The position numbers were made by a program, and so were the translations under genes. From a virus: a stretch of DNA of 32,685 nucleotides. The stretch spans positions 1 through 32,685 of the IMG/VR virus record IMGVR_UViG_3300037140_000154; one strand, written 5' to 3'. Below the pieces are notes generated by a model. It ran no database searches. It saw only the letters and a list, made by a program, of their open reading frames with translations, and was not told the origin of the DNA. This document shows, piece after piece, positions 6,192 through 14,696 of the stretch. Position 1 is the first letter of the stretch. The number at the start of each line of letters is the position of its first letter.

Positions 6192-8047
6192 GCGGCCTGG
6201 CCGGTTCTCTGGCCGCGTGTCGTGCGCGGTGTCCTGCCGGCCGCCTGGCCCCCGACTAATCCGGCCTCTCGCTCTTTCATGATGAGCTTGATCTCCGCCG
6301 CGACATCGCCGATGTCGGATTTCTTCAGCAAGGTTTCAAGACTCAGGGCGCCGCTTCGGAACAGCGTGAGAGCTTTAACTTGATCGTGATATTTCGCAGC
6401 GCCATGCAACGATCCGGGAGCGACGATCAATCTGAATCTCTTCCAGAAAGATTCACGAGCTTGATTCGCCGGCACCATGTTGCTGCAATCCATTTCGTAA
6501 TCTTGCAGCGTTACGCCATCGATTCCTAGCGCATTAAATCGATCTTTGCGATTGAAAAATTGGATGTAGTGACTTACTGCAATTTTCCCAGCGTCCCGCA
6601 GAAACGCTTCGGTGTACGACCCTTCCAGCCTGATCGGAGCCGACTGCGAGTCTCGGATCTGCTCGATGGTATCCCCGCCCGGAACCTGCTTCTTCTTCAT
6701 CAGACTGTTCGGGTCCATCGATCCCGCGTGCCGATCGAACATCGACAGGATGTAGCGCGAGAACTCGAACACGTACGCCGGCAGGTTCGGCGGGTCGAGC
6801 GCGCGCACGTCGCGAATATCTCCGGTGTTGTTGAGCATCATCTTCTGCCCCGGGATCTCGGGGAAGAATCGCTCCCAGTCCGCCGGTAGGACCGAGCCGC
6901 GCTTGGCGACGTACGCTTGGTTGATGGCTTTCTTTACCGTGTCGAAGACGCCGGCGGAGATCTCGTTGATGCCCTTGTTGATCGGCAGGAGTGCGCGGTA
7001 CTTGGAGAGCCCGCCGGCTCCCCATACGATCGGGTCAAGCACGAGTTGCGCGAACGGGAACCCGTCGAACCAATACGGGGTGGTGCTGTCGTAGAGGTCG
7101 TAGTCCCCGCCGAAGATCATGAGGCGCTTCCGCGGATACATGCGCTCGCCTGGCTTCACGCGGTACCAGTAGTTGTGATCGTTGATCGAGAAGCGCGGGT
7201 CTTTGACGATGACTTCCTTCTGGCTCTCATTCACGCTGAAGTCGTCGATCCAGTACTCTTCCAGTTCTGATACCGGGAAGATGGGGGCCATCGTCGATCG
7301 CTGCCACTCGGCCGCCATATCGCGGTTGACGTAGCGCATCGACGGGGAGAGGCGGTTCCAACTGTACTCGTTCATGCCGAGCGGGGCGAACGATGAATTG
7401 GACTCTGGTTGATCGCGGCGGTATTGCTTCGAGGAGCGCAGCACCTTCTCGGCGATCTCCTTCCCCCAGCGCGCGTGGAAGTAGGACACCGGCTTGAAGG
7501 TTCGGTACAGGATCGCGCTCGACAACTGGAGCTGGCCTGGATTGTTGATCGGCAGGCACGTGTCCATGCCGCAGGTGCCGACGCTGACGCGGCCCGAGGC
7601 GCCGTTCACTTTCCAGTAGCCGACTGAGAGTAGCCCGTGGTCTAAGACTTCCGCCAGGCGAAGATGAAGGTCCTCGGTGATCCAGGTGTGCTCGCAGAGC
7701 TTCTTTAGGATCTCTGCCTGGGATATGAAGTCCTGGTGAGCGCTGACTGAGATCGTGGGGCGCACGTCCATGTACTGCGCCAGGGTCTCTTTGCGCGCCC
7801 GGCTCATGTGGTTGTCGACGTAGCCGGAGCGGAACTTCGGGCGGTCGCGGGGCCACATTCGGCCTTCTATGGCCGAGATGTAGGACTGTAGGTTGGCCCA
7901 CTCTTTATTATTTTTCTGCTCCCGGAAAGCCTGCTCCCTAGCGGACTGCCTGAAAGTGGCGAGCTTGGTCCGGTAATTGTCCGTGAAGTCTGTCGTTCCA
8001 GATTTTATTCGGATGATGGGGCCGCGTGGTGCCTCGACTGGGACCAT
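6188..8047 (-). CDS. portal protein
   Basis: A 619-residue protein. Features include an early helical segment (YRTKLATFRQSAREQAFREQ), a Trp/Pro-rich stem-proximal part (EGRMWPRDRPKFRSGYVDNHMSR, discussed by its key W and P residues), a beta-rich wing with many aromatic residues (about 250-350, ending GFPFAQLVLDP), and a long helical stretch with ALLPINKGINEISAGVFDTV, which matches portal proteins of the P22-like group (partner linking by 'lp.q..iN'). Length fits. The Gly/Arg/Ala-rich tail is variable. It lies between terminase and scaffold/capsid genes, as expected. It is flanked on both sides by HNH endonuclease genes. It forms the dodecameric DNA channel of the head. Confidence 0.75.
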   Translation of the reverse strand: MVPVEAPRGPIIRIKSGTTDFTDNYRTKLATFRQSAREQAFREQKNNKEWANLQSYISAIEGRMWPRDRPKFRSGYVDNHMSRARKETLAQYMDVRPTISVSAHQDFISQAEILKKLCEHTWITEDLHLRLAEVLDHGLLSVGYWKVNGASGRVSVGTCGMDTCLPINNPGQLQLSSAILYRTFKPVSYFHARWGKEIAEKVLRSSKQYRRDQPESNSSFAPLGMNEYSWNRLSPSMRYVNRDMAAEWQRSTMAPIFPVSELEEYWIDDFSVNESQKEVIVKDPRFSINDHNYWYRVKPGERMYPRKRLMIFGGDYDLYDSTTPYWFDGFPFAQLVLDPIVWGAGGLSKYRALLPINKGINEISAGVFDTVKKAINQAYVAKRGSVLPADWERFFPEIPGQKMMLNNTGDIRDVRALDPPNLPAYVFEFSRYILSMFDRHAGSMDPNSLMKKKQVPGGDTIEQIRDSQSAPIRLEGSYTEAFLRDAGKIAVSHYIQFFNRKDRFNALGIDGVTLQDYEMDCSNMVPANQARESFWKRFRLIVAPGSLHGAAKYHDQVKALTLFRSGALSLETLLKKSDIGDVAAEIKLIMKEREAGLVGGQAAGRTPRTTRGQRTGQAA

Positions 8048-8049
8048 GG

Positions 8050-8694
8050 CTAATACTCTAACGCAGTGGTGGACCGAGTGCGCACCGGAGTGGTAATTGC
8101 TGTCTCTGGTGCCCAGCCATCATAAATCCTAGTGAAGACTGTAAATTCGTTCAAGCCACGTTCCCTCGCCCATTCGGTGACAGTCTTTGTTTCCCCGCCT
8201 ATGGTTACTAGATGATTGGTTCTCCGGTTCCTGGCTTGGTCCGTCTGGGTAGCCCACCTCACGTTGCCGGGCTCGTAGTTGCCGTTGTTGTCGATGCGGT
8301 CGAGGGAGTGGGCGGGGGAGGGCTTACGGCCCACGCAGTTAATAAATTCTTGAAATGAACTGAAGAGGAATTTAATTCCACGACCGCCGTAGCGGAAGTA
8401 GTCTTTGCAGTTCGGGTCAGTGCAGCGAACTCTTGCTCTTCTAAATACCCGGTATTCCACTGTCTGAGTATCGTTGGCACAATGCCCATGCTTGGCGTTT
8501 GCGCGCATTCGCGCTTTCGTTAAGCATCCACAACTCTGTTGCTTTCCTCCGGTCAATGTCCCTGATCTAACCTTCTCCGTGGTATTGCCGCAATCACAGA
8601 GACATAGCCATAATGACGAGCCGAACTTATCGCGTCCAGCGCGCCGTATCACCGTCAACATTCCAACTCGTATCCCGCTCAGATCTTTAAACAT
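8050..8694 (-). CDS. HNH-type homing endonuclease-like protein with Cys-rich N-terminus
   Basis: A 214-residue protein. Residues 1-60 form the zinc-type module seen in many phage HNH proteins (LSGIRVGMLTVI, then WLCLCDCG and SCGC). Residues about 85-150 hold the HNH-like region (RC.DPNC..Y..YGGRGIKF, then LDRIDNNGNYEPGNVRWAT). A helix-turn-helix-like tail follows (about 165-200, TEWARERGLNEFTVFTRI). It overlaps the upstream zinc-protein gene by 8 bases and ends 3 bases before the portal start. It is on the same strand as its neighbours and is related to the 5748-6191 protein. Likely a homing-type nuclease with the portal region as target. Confidence 0.75.
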   Translation of the reverse strand: MFKDLSGIRVGMLTVIRRAGRDKFGSSLWLCLCDCGNTTEKVRSGTLTGGKQQSCGCLTKARMRANAKHGHCANDTQTVEYRVFRRARVRCTDPNCKDYFRYGGRGIKFLFSSFQEFINCVGRKPSPAHSLDRIDNNGNYEPGNVRWATQTDQARNRRTNHLVTIGGETKTVTEWARERGLNEFTVFTRIYDGWAPETAITTPVRTRSTTALEY

Positions 8695-9151
8695 TAGCGG
8701 CCTGATCAGATTTTTCCTTGAGGACTTCTTGGCTATTTGCCTCTCTCATATCTTTAGCTTCGGATTCGGCTATTGGAATGAAATCCCTGCCATTTGGGGA
8801 AATCCTACCTGGAGAACAGTCCTGCGGCAACCCTAATCCTTCCGCCTTAGCGTACTCCCTTTGCTCCTGAAAAGTAGTGATGAGTTGCGGCTCCGGCTTG
8901 CCGCTCTTTGTCCCGTTACGTCTCCAGACCCAATGGCTTCCATCCCCGTGCCCGCCCTCTACTGATCGGTCTAGGTACTTGGATGTAATTGGTCCCGTCC
9001 AGACTATTCCGAACCGGCTCACTCTCCGCTCCATCGGATATCCACATGCCGGACAGTCCAGTTCTGGACTGTCAAAGCTACGCGCGAACCATTCAACGAC
9101 CTTGTCGAACTCCGGGCACTCCGGAGTAATGCAGGAGCTTTCATAGGTCAT
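8687..9151 (-). CDS. zinc-ribbon protein with SPELD insertion
   Basis: A 154-residue protein with an N-terminal zinc ribbon of FmdB type: C7 and C12 (CITPEC), then C33 and C36 (CPAC), followed by a charged, probably flexible tail. The palindrome at 9052-9073 encodes SPELDC at residues 28-33, so the element lies inside the ribbon and supplies one of its cysteines. The ATG overlaps the TGA of the upstream gene by four bases (ATGA). Function unknown; small zinc ribbons of this kind are common in phage head operons. Confidence 0.6.
   Translation of the reverse strand: MTYESSCITPECPEFDKVVEWFARSFDSPELDCPACGYPMERRVSRFGIVWTGPITSKYLDRSVEGGHGDGSHWVWRRNGTKSGKPEPQLITTFQEQREYAKAEGLGLPQDCSPGRISPNGRDFIPIAESEAKDMREANSQEVLKEKSDQAANV
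9052..9073. repeat. dispersed SPELD palindrome, longest copy
   Basis: Perfect 10-bp arms, GACAGTCCAG (9052-9061) and CTGGACTGTC (9064-9073), around a 2-base TT centre. Core AGTCCAGTTCTGGACT. Lies inside the zinc-ribbon gene at 8687-9151, where the minus strand reads D-SPELD-C. Confidence 0.9.
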
Positions 9152-9426
9152 CCGGGGATATTACCATCTCCTTGCCAGTAATCGTTACCATCTGAGCCTT
9201 CGACGTGCGAACTATGCGGCGTCAATGCCAGCAGGATTGTTCGGCAAGCCACCTGAAAAGCGTAGGTCATCTCCTGCGTCGGGAGGTACATCAGACCCAT
9301 TACGGGTGCAACGTCCAATCCCATCTCTTTAGCCTGCTTCACGAGAGCGCCGAAGGCCACTTCCGTGGCAAATTGAGCCCGCCCATAGTCGGTCAGCTCT
9401 GGTTTCGGAATTTCAATTTCCGGCAC
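9148..9426 (-). CDS. small hypothetical protein
   Basis: A 92-residue protein started by GTG, whose first base follows the TA of the upstream TAG stop (TAGTG). It is mostly helical with two moderately hydrophobic stretches (about 43-70, VMGLMYLPTQEMTYAFQVACRTILLAL) that are too polar to call membrane segments with confidence. The last 20 residues are acidic and Gly-rich. Its TGA overlaps the next ATG. No recognised family. It is part of the terminase-to-portal series by position. Confidence 0.55.
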   Translation of the reverse strand: MPEIEIPKPELTDYGRAQFATEVAFGALVKQAKEMGLDVAPVMGLMYLPTQEMTYAFQVACRTILLALTPHSSHVEGSDGNDYWQGDGNIPG

Positions 9427-10040
9427 TAACTCACCGATGTCGTCTGCTGCGTGTTGGCGGTGTCGAAAATCCCGTCGTCGGGATTGTCGTCTTCTTCGTC
9501 ATCCTCATCGTCGGGCTGTACGGCAGCCGACTTCCGCAGCCGGTCCATGATGTCGGCGGAGGTGAAGTCTTTGTTGCCGAGAATCTTGGCGGCTTCGGCC
9601 TCATCCTCGCGATTCAGGAAGACGATCTTCATATCGACCGCGATGTCGTAGAAGTAACCGAGCGCTACGAACTGGCTCATGGTGTCCGATATTAGGTGCT
9701 GCACGCTCACGCCCTGCGTCAAGGCCCTATCCCGCAGGGGCTGTGTCAGCGCCGGGTCAGTCGGCCACCGGATGACCATCTCGCCACCGTCGACTCCGGA
9801 GCCCGCCCCCACCGCTTCAATGATGTTCTCTTCCGAGTCCAGTTCTGGACTGATGTCGAGCAACCGATCTACGGCTCCCGACGACAAGATCATGGCGCCG
9901 GCGATCACCTGGCCGATGACCTCATTGACGAAGGCGTCGACCTTGTTCGCTGGCGGTGCGTCTCCCTCGACCATTTCAAGGATTTTGCCGAGCTGGGCTT
10001 CGTCTTTGAGTTCTACCGTGACTGGAACTTTAATGGACAC
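9426..10040 (-). CDS. hypothetical protein with SPELD insertion and acidic tail
   Basis: A 204-residue protein when started at the GTG at 10040, which has GGAG seven bases upstream and overlaps the upstream gene by 11 bases. The frame is open to 10121, but that extension lies wholly inside the previous gene. A helical centre (about 10-65) is followed by SPELDS at 64-69 encoded by the palindrome at 9836-9851, a second alpha/beta part (about 85-160), and a very acidic tail with runs of Asp and Glu. No recognised family. Confidence 0.6.
   Translation of the reverse strand: MSIKVPVTVELKDEAQLGKILEMVEGDAPPANKVDAFVNEVIGQVIAGAMILSSGAVDRLLDISPELDSEENIIEAVGAGSGVDGGEMVIRWPTDPALTQPLRDRALTQGVSVQHLISDTMSQFVALGYFYDIAVDMKIVFLNREDEAEAAKILGNKDFTSADIMDRLRKSAAVQPDDEDDEEDDNPDDGIFDTANTQQTTSVS
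9836..9851. repeat. dispersed SPELD palindrome
   Basis: Exact 16-base copy (AGTCCAGTTCTGGACT on the plus strand) with 7-bp arms around TT. It lies in the gene at 9426-10040 and is read on the minus strand as SPELDS. Confidence 0.9.
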
Positions 10041-10485
10041 TCGATGACTCCTTCGGCTCTTTGACGGTGAGGCTTTGGTCGATAACAGTGTCGGCGGTTT
10101 CGGCGCGAGTGATGTTGCCAATGGCGTCCACGGTGAGCGTGCCGCTGGAGAATGACGCTGCCGGAACCGACCCAGTATTTGTTATCCATCCATTTCCGTT
10201 ACACGCATAGAGATGGCTCGCGTACTGGCTGGAATCCGGCACCAGCGCCCGAAAGTCCGCCGAGAACTGGATCTTCTCCCATCCGGCTATAGCCTTCCCG
10301 TTCTCTTGCGTATAGGTCTTGGCGACCTCAATCTTTACGTCTTCCCAGCGCTTCAGCGCGTCCTTATATTCGCGGTAGGCTTTGGCCAACTTCTGCGAGT
10401 CCGAACGCTCAACGATCATAATCTTGGCCTCTTGCGCGAAGCAGGGGCTCAGGGTTGCAAATAGCGCTATCAGGATGGTCTTCAT
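10030..10485 (-). CDS. putative secreted or periplasmic protein
   Basis: A 151-residue protein when started at the ATG at 10485, preceded by AAGGAAAC. This start gives a clear signal peptide: MKTILIALFATLSPCFAQ, with cleavage likely after CFA. The longer frame to 10533 overlaps the terminase gene. The mature part has a helical, charged first half (about 25-75) and a Ser/Thr/Gly-rich second half with one CNGNGW motif. A secreted protein right behind the terminase gene is unusual. The style resembles host exported proteins, so it may be an accessory gene. Function unknown. Confidence 0.6.
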   Translation of the reverse strand: MKTILIALFATLSPCFAQEAKIMIVERSDSQKLAKAYREYKDALKRWEDVKIEVAKTYTQENGKAIAGWEKIQFSADFRALVPDSSQYASHLYACNGNGWITNTGSVPAASFSSGTLTVDAIGNITRAETADTVIDQSLTVKEPKESSSVH

Positions 10486-10495
10486 TTTAGTTTCC

Positions 10496-13400
10496 TTAAA
10501 GGTCATCATAGTTCGGAATCCCCGCTTTAGCAACCTCTCGTTCTTCGAGTTGCTCCGGGTTGATCCTGGCCACGGCCTTGGTGCTTACTCCCTTGCGCCG
10601 GGCGCTGAGCATAATTGAACCGCACTTCTCGCATCTGACATTTGGTGGATTGCTCGGCCGCGGACACTCGTGGTGTTCGAACTTGAAGCCACACGATAGG
10701 CAGGTGAGATCGAAGTCTTTCTTCGGGCCTTCCTCCTGTTCGTCTCCAGGTTGAGGATTAGCCGGCCGAACATCGTACACCTGGTCGAGTTCGTGGGCGC
10801 AGTGCACTGAGATCATAGCCGCGATCAGTTCGTCGTCTTTGAATCCAGAACTGGCCTCTGCCTTCTTCTCGCTGTCTTCGTCTTTCTGAAACATCTTCAT
10901 CTCTGTGAGTAGATTTGCGGAGCGCGGTATCCACGTTTGCTGGCGAAGTCTTCGGACTGCTTGGCCCCACAACTTAGGTTTAGAATCTCCTTGCGTGATC
11001 CAGTGCCACTTCGTTGTCATCACGTTAACGGAGTCCAGGCTTTTCCAGCGGTAAATATTCGGATAGGAGAATCTGATTCTGACGTCATCGGCGCACGTCT
11101 GGTAGGTGTTGTACTCGATACACACCATCGCCCAGTTGTACCATTTCCCCAATTGGACCACCGGTACAGCCAGGTCGTAGTGGTTGATTTCGTTAGAGCG
11201 CCAGGTGGCCGCCTGAACATCCGGGTTCAGCCCCTTGCCTATGCGATTGAGGACGATAACGGAGTAGTCGTGTTTGCCGCCCAAACCTTCAGCAACGTCG
11301 ACGCCCTCGGAATATTCATGATCCTTCATCGGAATTTCCCAGATCTTCAGGGGAGCATCATCCCACCGATGATCTTCAGTGCACCACGTCTGAAAACAAA
11401 CCGAGCCACATACTTGTCCTGTGATTGGATCTCTTTTCAGCTTGGTCATCGCATGGACTCTACCGTCCTTATCCAGGAAGCCCTGCATGATCGGATCACG
11501 CACGTTCTTCTCGACGAAGTCCAGGCAGTCAAGTGGGAATACCGGATCACCAGAAAGCTGAAAACATTCGTCAGCCGTGGCTGAGTTATGAGCCAGTATT
11601 CCGTTTGCTCCGAAGCATAACGCTTCCGGAACGGAGATGTCATACACGTCGGTCTCGCCAGCGGGCTCTACCGATTTGACCTCATCTTCCATGGGATTGC
11701 GCCCGGCCCAGTGCATGTTGCGCCCCGGTGGGCGCCTGCATCCGGATCGCTTTCTCGTGCTGATAAAACCAACCTCATCTTGGAAGAGATTTGAGGACGC
11801 CGAGTTGATGCGCAATTCGTTACCAAGATACTGATACTGCTTAAAGTTTTTTCGATTACCCCCAAGCTTGACTACCCTATTCACTACTGAGTTGATACCG
11901 AACCCCAACAGCAGTAACTGTATGTGGGCCATGAAATCTGAATACTTGGTAAAGAAGAGAGTTCTTGGAGCATCCTTTCCGGCGTGTCCGTCGCACTCGA
12001 AAAGACCGGATAGGAATTCCTTCACGATCCGCTTGGGACTTTTGAGAATCACGTCCGGGACTCTGACCTTTCGCTTCCATCCCTGACCGTTGTCGGTGTT
12101 CTGCAGTGCACCAAAAGCTTGAAGTATTTCGCGCCATCGTTTATCAAAAGATGTCACGAGTGTCATGCCCCCTCGTTTATAGGTATTGGGTATCCGGCCG
12201 ATGATGCCAGCTATTAAGCGAGAGACGTCTTCAACTACATCTTGATCCTTATGGTCGCAGGCGATATGGACACAGTTCTGATTGAAACATCCGTCCCCCA
12301 TGAAATAACCGAGGAAGCGAGCTACGTCCTCTGTTATCTCAATCGAGGATTCCACGGCTGGAACTGGATGCCATCTTAGGGTGACCATGCGTTCGGAGAA
12401 GCGAGGAGGAGAAAGCTTTATTCTGTCGCCAGGTTTCAATGCGTCGGCTCGCGCCCATGTTCCATCCACTAAGGCCATACCGTGGTCCGGCGTTACGTCA
12501 ATCGTTCGACCGAATTTGGTGGTTACCTTGACTACTGGCTTCTTCCCCTTCGGAAACCATTTAGCCACCTTCCCGGTGTCCGTCCATTCGATACCGGCGG
12601 CGCTACGCAGTTCCAGAAATCCTTGTTCGCTGGAGATTAAGGCGTCTCCTGAAACACAAAGTTCCTGCTTCAGCTCTTTAACCGAGTCCGCGCCCTTGCG
12701 TTCGGCATTCTTCCGCTTCTTCTCCATGAAACGCAGTTGTTCATCGCTCAACACGTACGGGTGTAAGGTTCCGAGTTTACAGTGCGGGCATGTAGTTTCC
12801 GCCAGCGGCACGCCAAGTTCAAGCGATTCTCTCCACCTGCCGCACGCTTCGTTGTCGCAACGCACCCACTGGTTCTGGATCTGTTCGCGCATCAGGAGAT
12901 CTGGCTTGCCCGGGCGCCATCCCATCGGAGGAGCTTCGACGCGAGTCTTCTCAAAGAAGAACGGAAGGAATATACAACGCCAGTCACAGTCCTCCCCGGC
13001 TTCGATGTTAGTTCTCCAGAGATCGTGGTAGTAGGTGCCAGCGCCCTTGGCCGTAGACTCGATGATGGCGAAGGTCATCGGAGACTTCTCGGCGAGCGCG
13101 TTACCAAGATCGCCGTCGATTGCTTCGCGCGCCACGCCCTGCTGCCATCCGCCCAACTCTGAAACGTGGAGAGCCGTCAGTCGGATTCCTTCACCGATGC
13201 CGCTGTACTGGCTGGCGGTTTGCAGTTCGATTCGGGAGTTCAATCCTGGGCGCACGCGGCGCTGGTTGACGTCGGGGTTATTGAAGAACAGACCTTCTTT
13301 GAATTCGCGGTTGGCTACGAGCGGCTTCAACCACCACGGCATCTGATCGTAGATGTGAAGCATGATCGAGAACAAATACTGGGTGCGTTTGATCTCGGGT

Positions 13401-14254
13401 CCCACCACCACGGCGTTGATGTTCGTGTTGAACATCGTGGACCAGGCGATCATCGCTTCGATGAGCGTGGAACAGTTGTGCGTCACCATCCCTTCCGCGA
13501 TGAAGGTTCCCGTGCTCGTTCGGATGTCCACCATTCGGCGATCTCCGATGGGGGTCACTGACGATACCGTGTTGTATCCCTCGACGGCCGCACCTCCATT
13601 CGATCTAGCTAACTTGTCCCCGGACTGCAAGTGGAGCACGGTGGCCCAGTCGTCGTTCCGGAGGAACGGATGGTCGTCGCTAGCAATGAGCGGATTGCGA
13701 TCTTCAAAGTCCACGCGGAATCCAGGCTTGGTCACTTCCCACCAGTCCAAAACCGTGGCTTGGCGAATCTTTCTGCCGCCGGATTCTGGCGAGAATTCAT
13801 CGACCGATAGCAAAGTATCTCCGGGCCTCAGGTCCTTTATCGCAACCCACCGCATGTCATCCGTTAAGACTTTGGTCTCAGGATCGAGGCTGCCCAATTG
13901 TCTTGCTTTGAGTATTATGAACTTCTGCGCGAGCCCCATCGCGCGCACTTTCAAGATTTCTTCGAGGATCAACTCCTGCGATTCCCACAGCGAGAATAGT
14001 TGATCACCAGTATCTTTGTTGGTGATCATGAAATAGTTCTTTGCGGCGTAGACGAAGTCCGCCTGGCAACGCAGAGTCTCCTTCTCGATGAGATTCCAGT
14101 CTCCGGAACTGAGAGCGTCGAAGTCCCCGTATGAACTAGTGGGAGTGGTGATTAGGAATTTAGGCTGATCTAGGTATTCGATCAGTTCTACTATGCCGGT
14201 ATCTCGCTTCCAGCGAGCTGTCGCCTGGAACTCACTCGATATCATCTGAGGCAT
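10496..14254 (-). CDS. terL: terminase large subunit with two inteins
   Basis: A 1252-residue precursor; the spliced protein would be 755 residues. It is the DNA-packaging motor and nuclease. ATPase: P-loop KARQLG (116-121) continued after intein 1 by CSTL (261-264); Walker B-like LHVSELG (362-368); coupling motif IIESTAKG (397-404). A zinc-ribbon insertion has C466, C471, C489 and C492. Nuclease: VDVAEGLGGKHDYSVIVL (985-1002, acidic D986), CIEYNT (1045-1050, E1047) and KDDELIAAM (1139-1147). A second C-terminal zinc ribbon has C1185, C1188, C1208 and C1211. Intein 1 occupies 122-260 and intein 2 533-890. The possible small subunit overlaps its start by 23 bases. Zinc ribbons recall GpA-like terminases. 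Confidence 0.9.
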   Translation of the reverse strand: MPQMISSEFQATARWKRDTGIVELIEYLDQPKFLITTPTSSYGDFDALSSGDWNLIEKETLRCQADFVYAAKNYFMITNKDTGDQLFSLWESQELILEEILKVRAMGLAQKFIILKARQLGSLDPETKVLTDDMRWVAIKDLRPGDTLLSVDEFSPESGGRKIRQATVLDWWEVTKPGFRVDFEDRNPLIASDDHPFLRNDDWATVLHLQSGDKLARSNGGAAVEGYNTVSSVTPIGDRRMVDIRTSTGTFIAEGMVTHNCSTLIEAMIAWSTMFNTNINAVVVGPEIKRTQYLFSIMLHIYDQMPWWLKPLVANREFKEGLFFNNPDVNQRRVRPGLNSRIELQTASQYSGIGEGIRLTALHVSELGGWQQGVAREAIDGDLGNALAEKSPMTFAIIESTAKGAGTYYHDLWRTNIEAGEDCDWRCIFLPFFFEKTRVEAPPMGWRPGKPDLLMREQIQNQWVRCDNEACGRWRESLELGVPLAETTCPHCKLGTLHPYVLSDEQLRFMEKKRKNAERKGADSVKELKQELCVSGDALISSEQGFLELRSAAGIEWTDTGKVAKWFPKGKKPVVKVTTKFGRTIDVTPDHGMALVDGTWARADALKPGDRIKLSPPRFSERMVTLRWHPVPAVESSIEITEDVARFLGYFMGDGCFNQNCVHIACDHKDQDVVEDVSRLIAGIIGRIPNTYKRGGMTLVTSFDKRWREILQAFGALQNTDNGQGWKRKVRVPDVILKSPKRIVKEFLSGLFECDGHAGKDAPRTLFFTKYSDFMAHIQLLLLGFGINSVVNRVVKLGGNRKNFKQYQYLGNELRINSASSNLFQDEVGFISTRKRSGCRRPPGRNMHWAGRNPMEDEVKSVEPAGETDVYDISVPEALCFGANGILAHNSATADECFQLSGDPVFPLDCLDFVEKNVRDPIMQGFLDKDGRVHAMTKLKRDPITGQVCGSVCFQTWCTEDHRWDDAPLKIWEIPMKDHEYSEGVDVAEGLGGKHDYSVIVLNRIGKGLNPDVQAATWRSNEINHYDLAVPVVQLGKWYNWAMVCIEYNTYQTCADDVRIRFSYPNIYRWKSLDSVNVMTTKWHWITQGDSKPKLWGQAVRRLRQQTWIPRSANLLTEMKMFQKDEDSEKKAEASSGFKDDELIAAMISVHCAHELDQVYDVRPANPQPGDEQEEGPKKDFDLTCLSCGFKFEHHECPRPSNPPNVRCEKCGSIMLSARRKGVSTKAVARINPEQLEEREVAKAGIPNYDDL
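11585..12658 (-). other. intein 2 of TerL, with LAGLIDADG endonuclease
   Basis: Precursor residues 533-890 (358 aa). Splice junctions: QEL before C533; N890 followed by Ser+1 (SATADECF), so extein joining gives QEL-SATADECF. Block A begins CVSGDALISS; block B has TPDH at 588-591; block F/G reads VYDISVPEAL ... GILAHN. LAGLIDADG motifs are FLGYFMGDG (647-655) and FLSGLFECDG (747-756), so a homing endonuclease is present and looks intact. The insertion point is between the ATPase and nuclease domains at a conserved terminase motif (E-F-SGD). Confidence 0.9.
13475..13891 (-). other. intein 1 of TerL, mini-intein in the P-loop
   Basis: Precursor residues 122-260 (139 aa). Starts Ser1 (SLDPETKVLTDD), ends THN with Cys+1 (CSTL). 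Block B reads SDDHP rather than the usual TxxH. No LAGLIDADG or HNH block is present and the length is that of a mini-intein. It splits the terminase Walker A element between KARQLG and CST, so the ATPase cannot work before splicing. Confidence 0.85.
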
Positions 14255-14696
14255 TGACTGGCTCCATCCGCAGCGGAGGGCCTTCTTTAAGCCCTACGTC
14301 GATAACCCTATTCTGGCTCAGTGCTGAATTCCTGATGATGGATTCAAAGCTCCGGTGCGTAGCGTTATCCGCGGTCGCCGCGTTCACATTATTTTGGTTG
14401 ACGCTGATACCAGGTCCGGACTTCAGGGCCTCAAACGTCTTCAGTGTGGTCTCGGCCGCCCGGATGTCACCGGTGTTCATCGCGTGCCGCAGCGTCTCCA
14501 GGGCCTCGGGGACCATGTGCGGTGCGTACGCTGCCAGCAGTTGGCTGACAAACCGCTTCATCCCGGAGACGGTGACCTTTTTCTTCGTCAGTAGCGGAGT
14601 CGTCACCGGCTGCAGACGGATACGGCCGCGCTTGACTGTCTTCAGATGCGAGCGCTTCTTGGCTTCTTCCGGAGTGAGGGGCTTGCCCTTGCTCAC
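14232..14696 (-). CDS. possible terminase small subunit
   Basis: A 154-residue basic protein. The first 40 residues are Lys/Arg-rich; a helical middle (about 45-95) contains FVSQLLAAYAPHMVPEALETLRHAM; the rest is polar and Asn-rich. It overlaps the large terminase start by 23 bases and immediately precedes it, the usual position of a small terminase. I do not see a definite helix-turn-helix signature, so the call rests on position, size and charge. Its ATG overlaps the stop of the upstream gene (ATGA-type). Confidence 0.45.
   Translation of the reverse strand: MSKGKPLTPEEAKKRSHLKTVKRGRIRLQPVTTPLLTKKKVTVSGMKRFVSQLLAAYAPHMVPEALETLRHAMNTGDIRAAETTLKTFEALKSGPGISVNQNNVNAATADNATHRSFESIIRNSALSQNRVIDVGLKEGPPLRMEPVNASDDIE

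Noticed and set aside
10844-10854. TCCAGAACTGG in the terminase gene, resembling the palindrome core
   Set aside because: Only 11 bases match and the arms fail; it encodes ordinary TerL sequence in another frame. Probably chance.
12381-13031. 216-codon plus-strand frame inside the terminase gene
   Set aside because: Lies opposite clear TerL and intein motifs; shadow of the coding strand.
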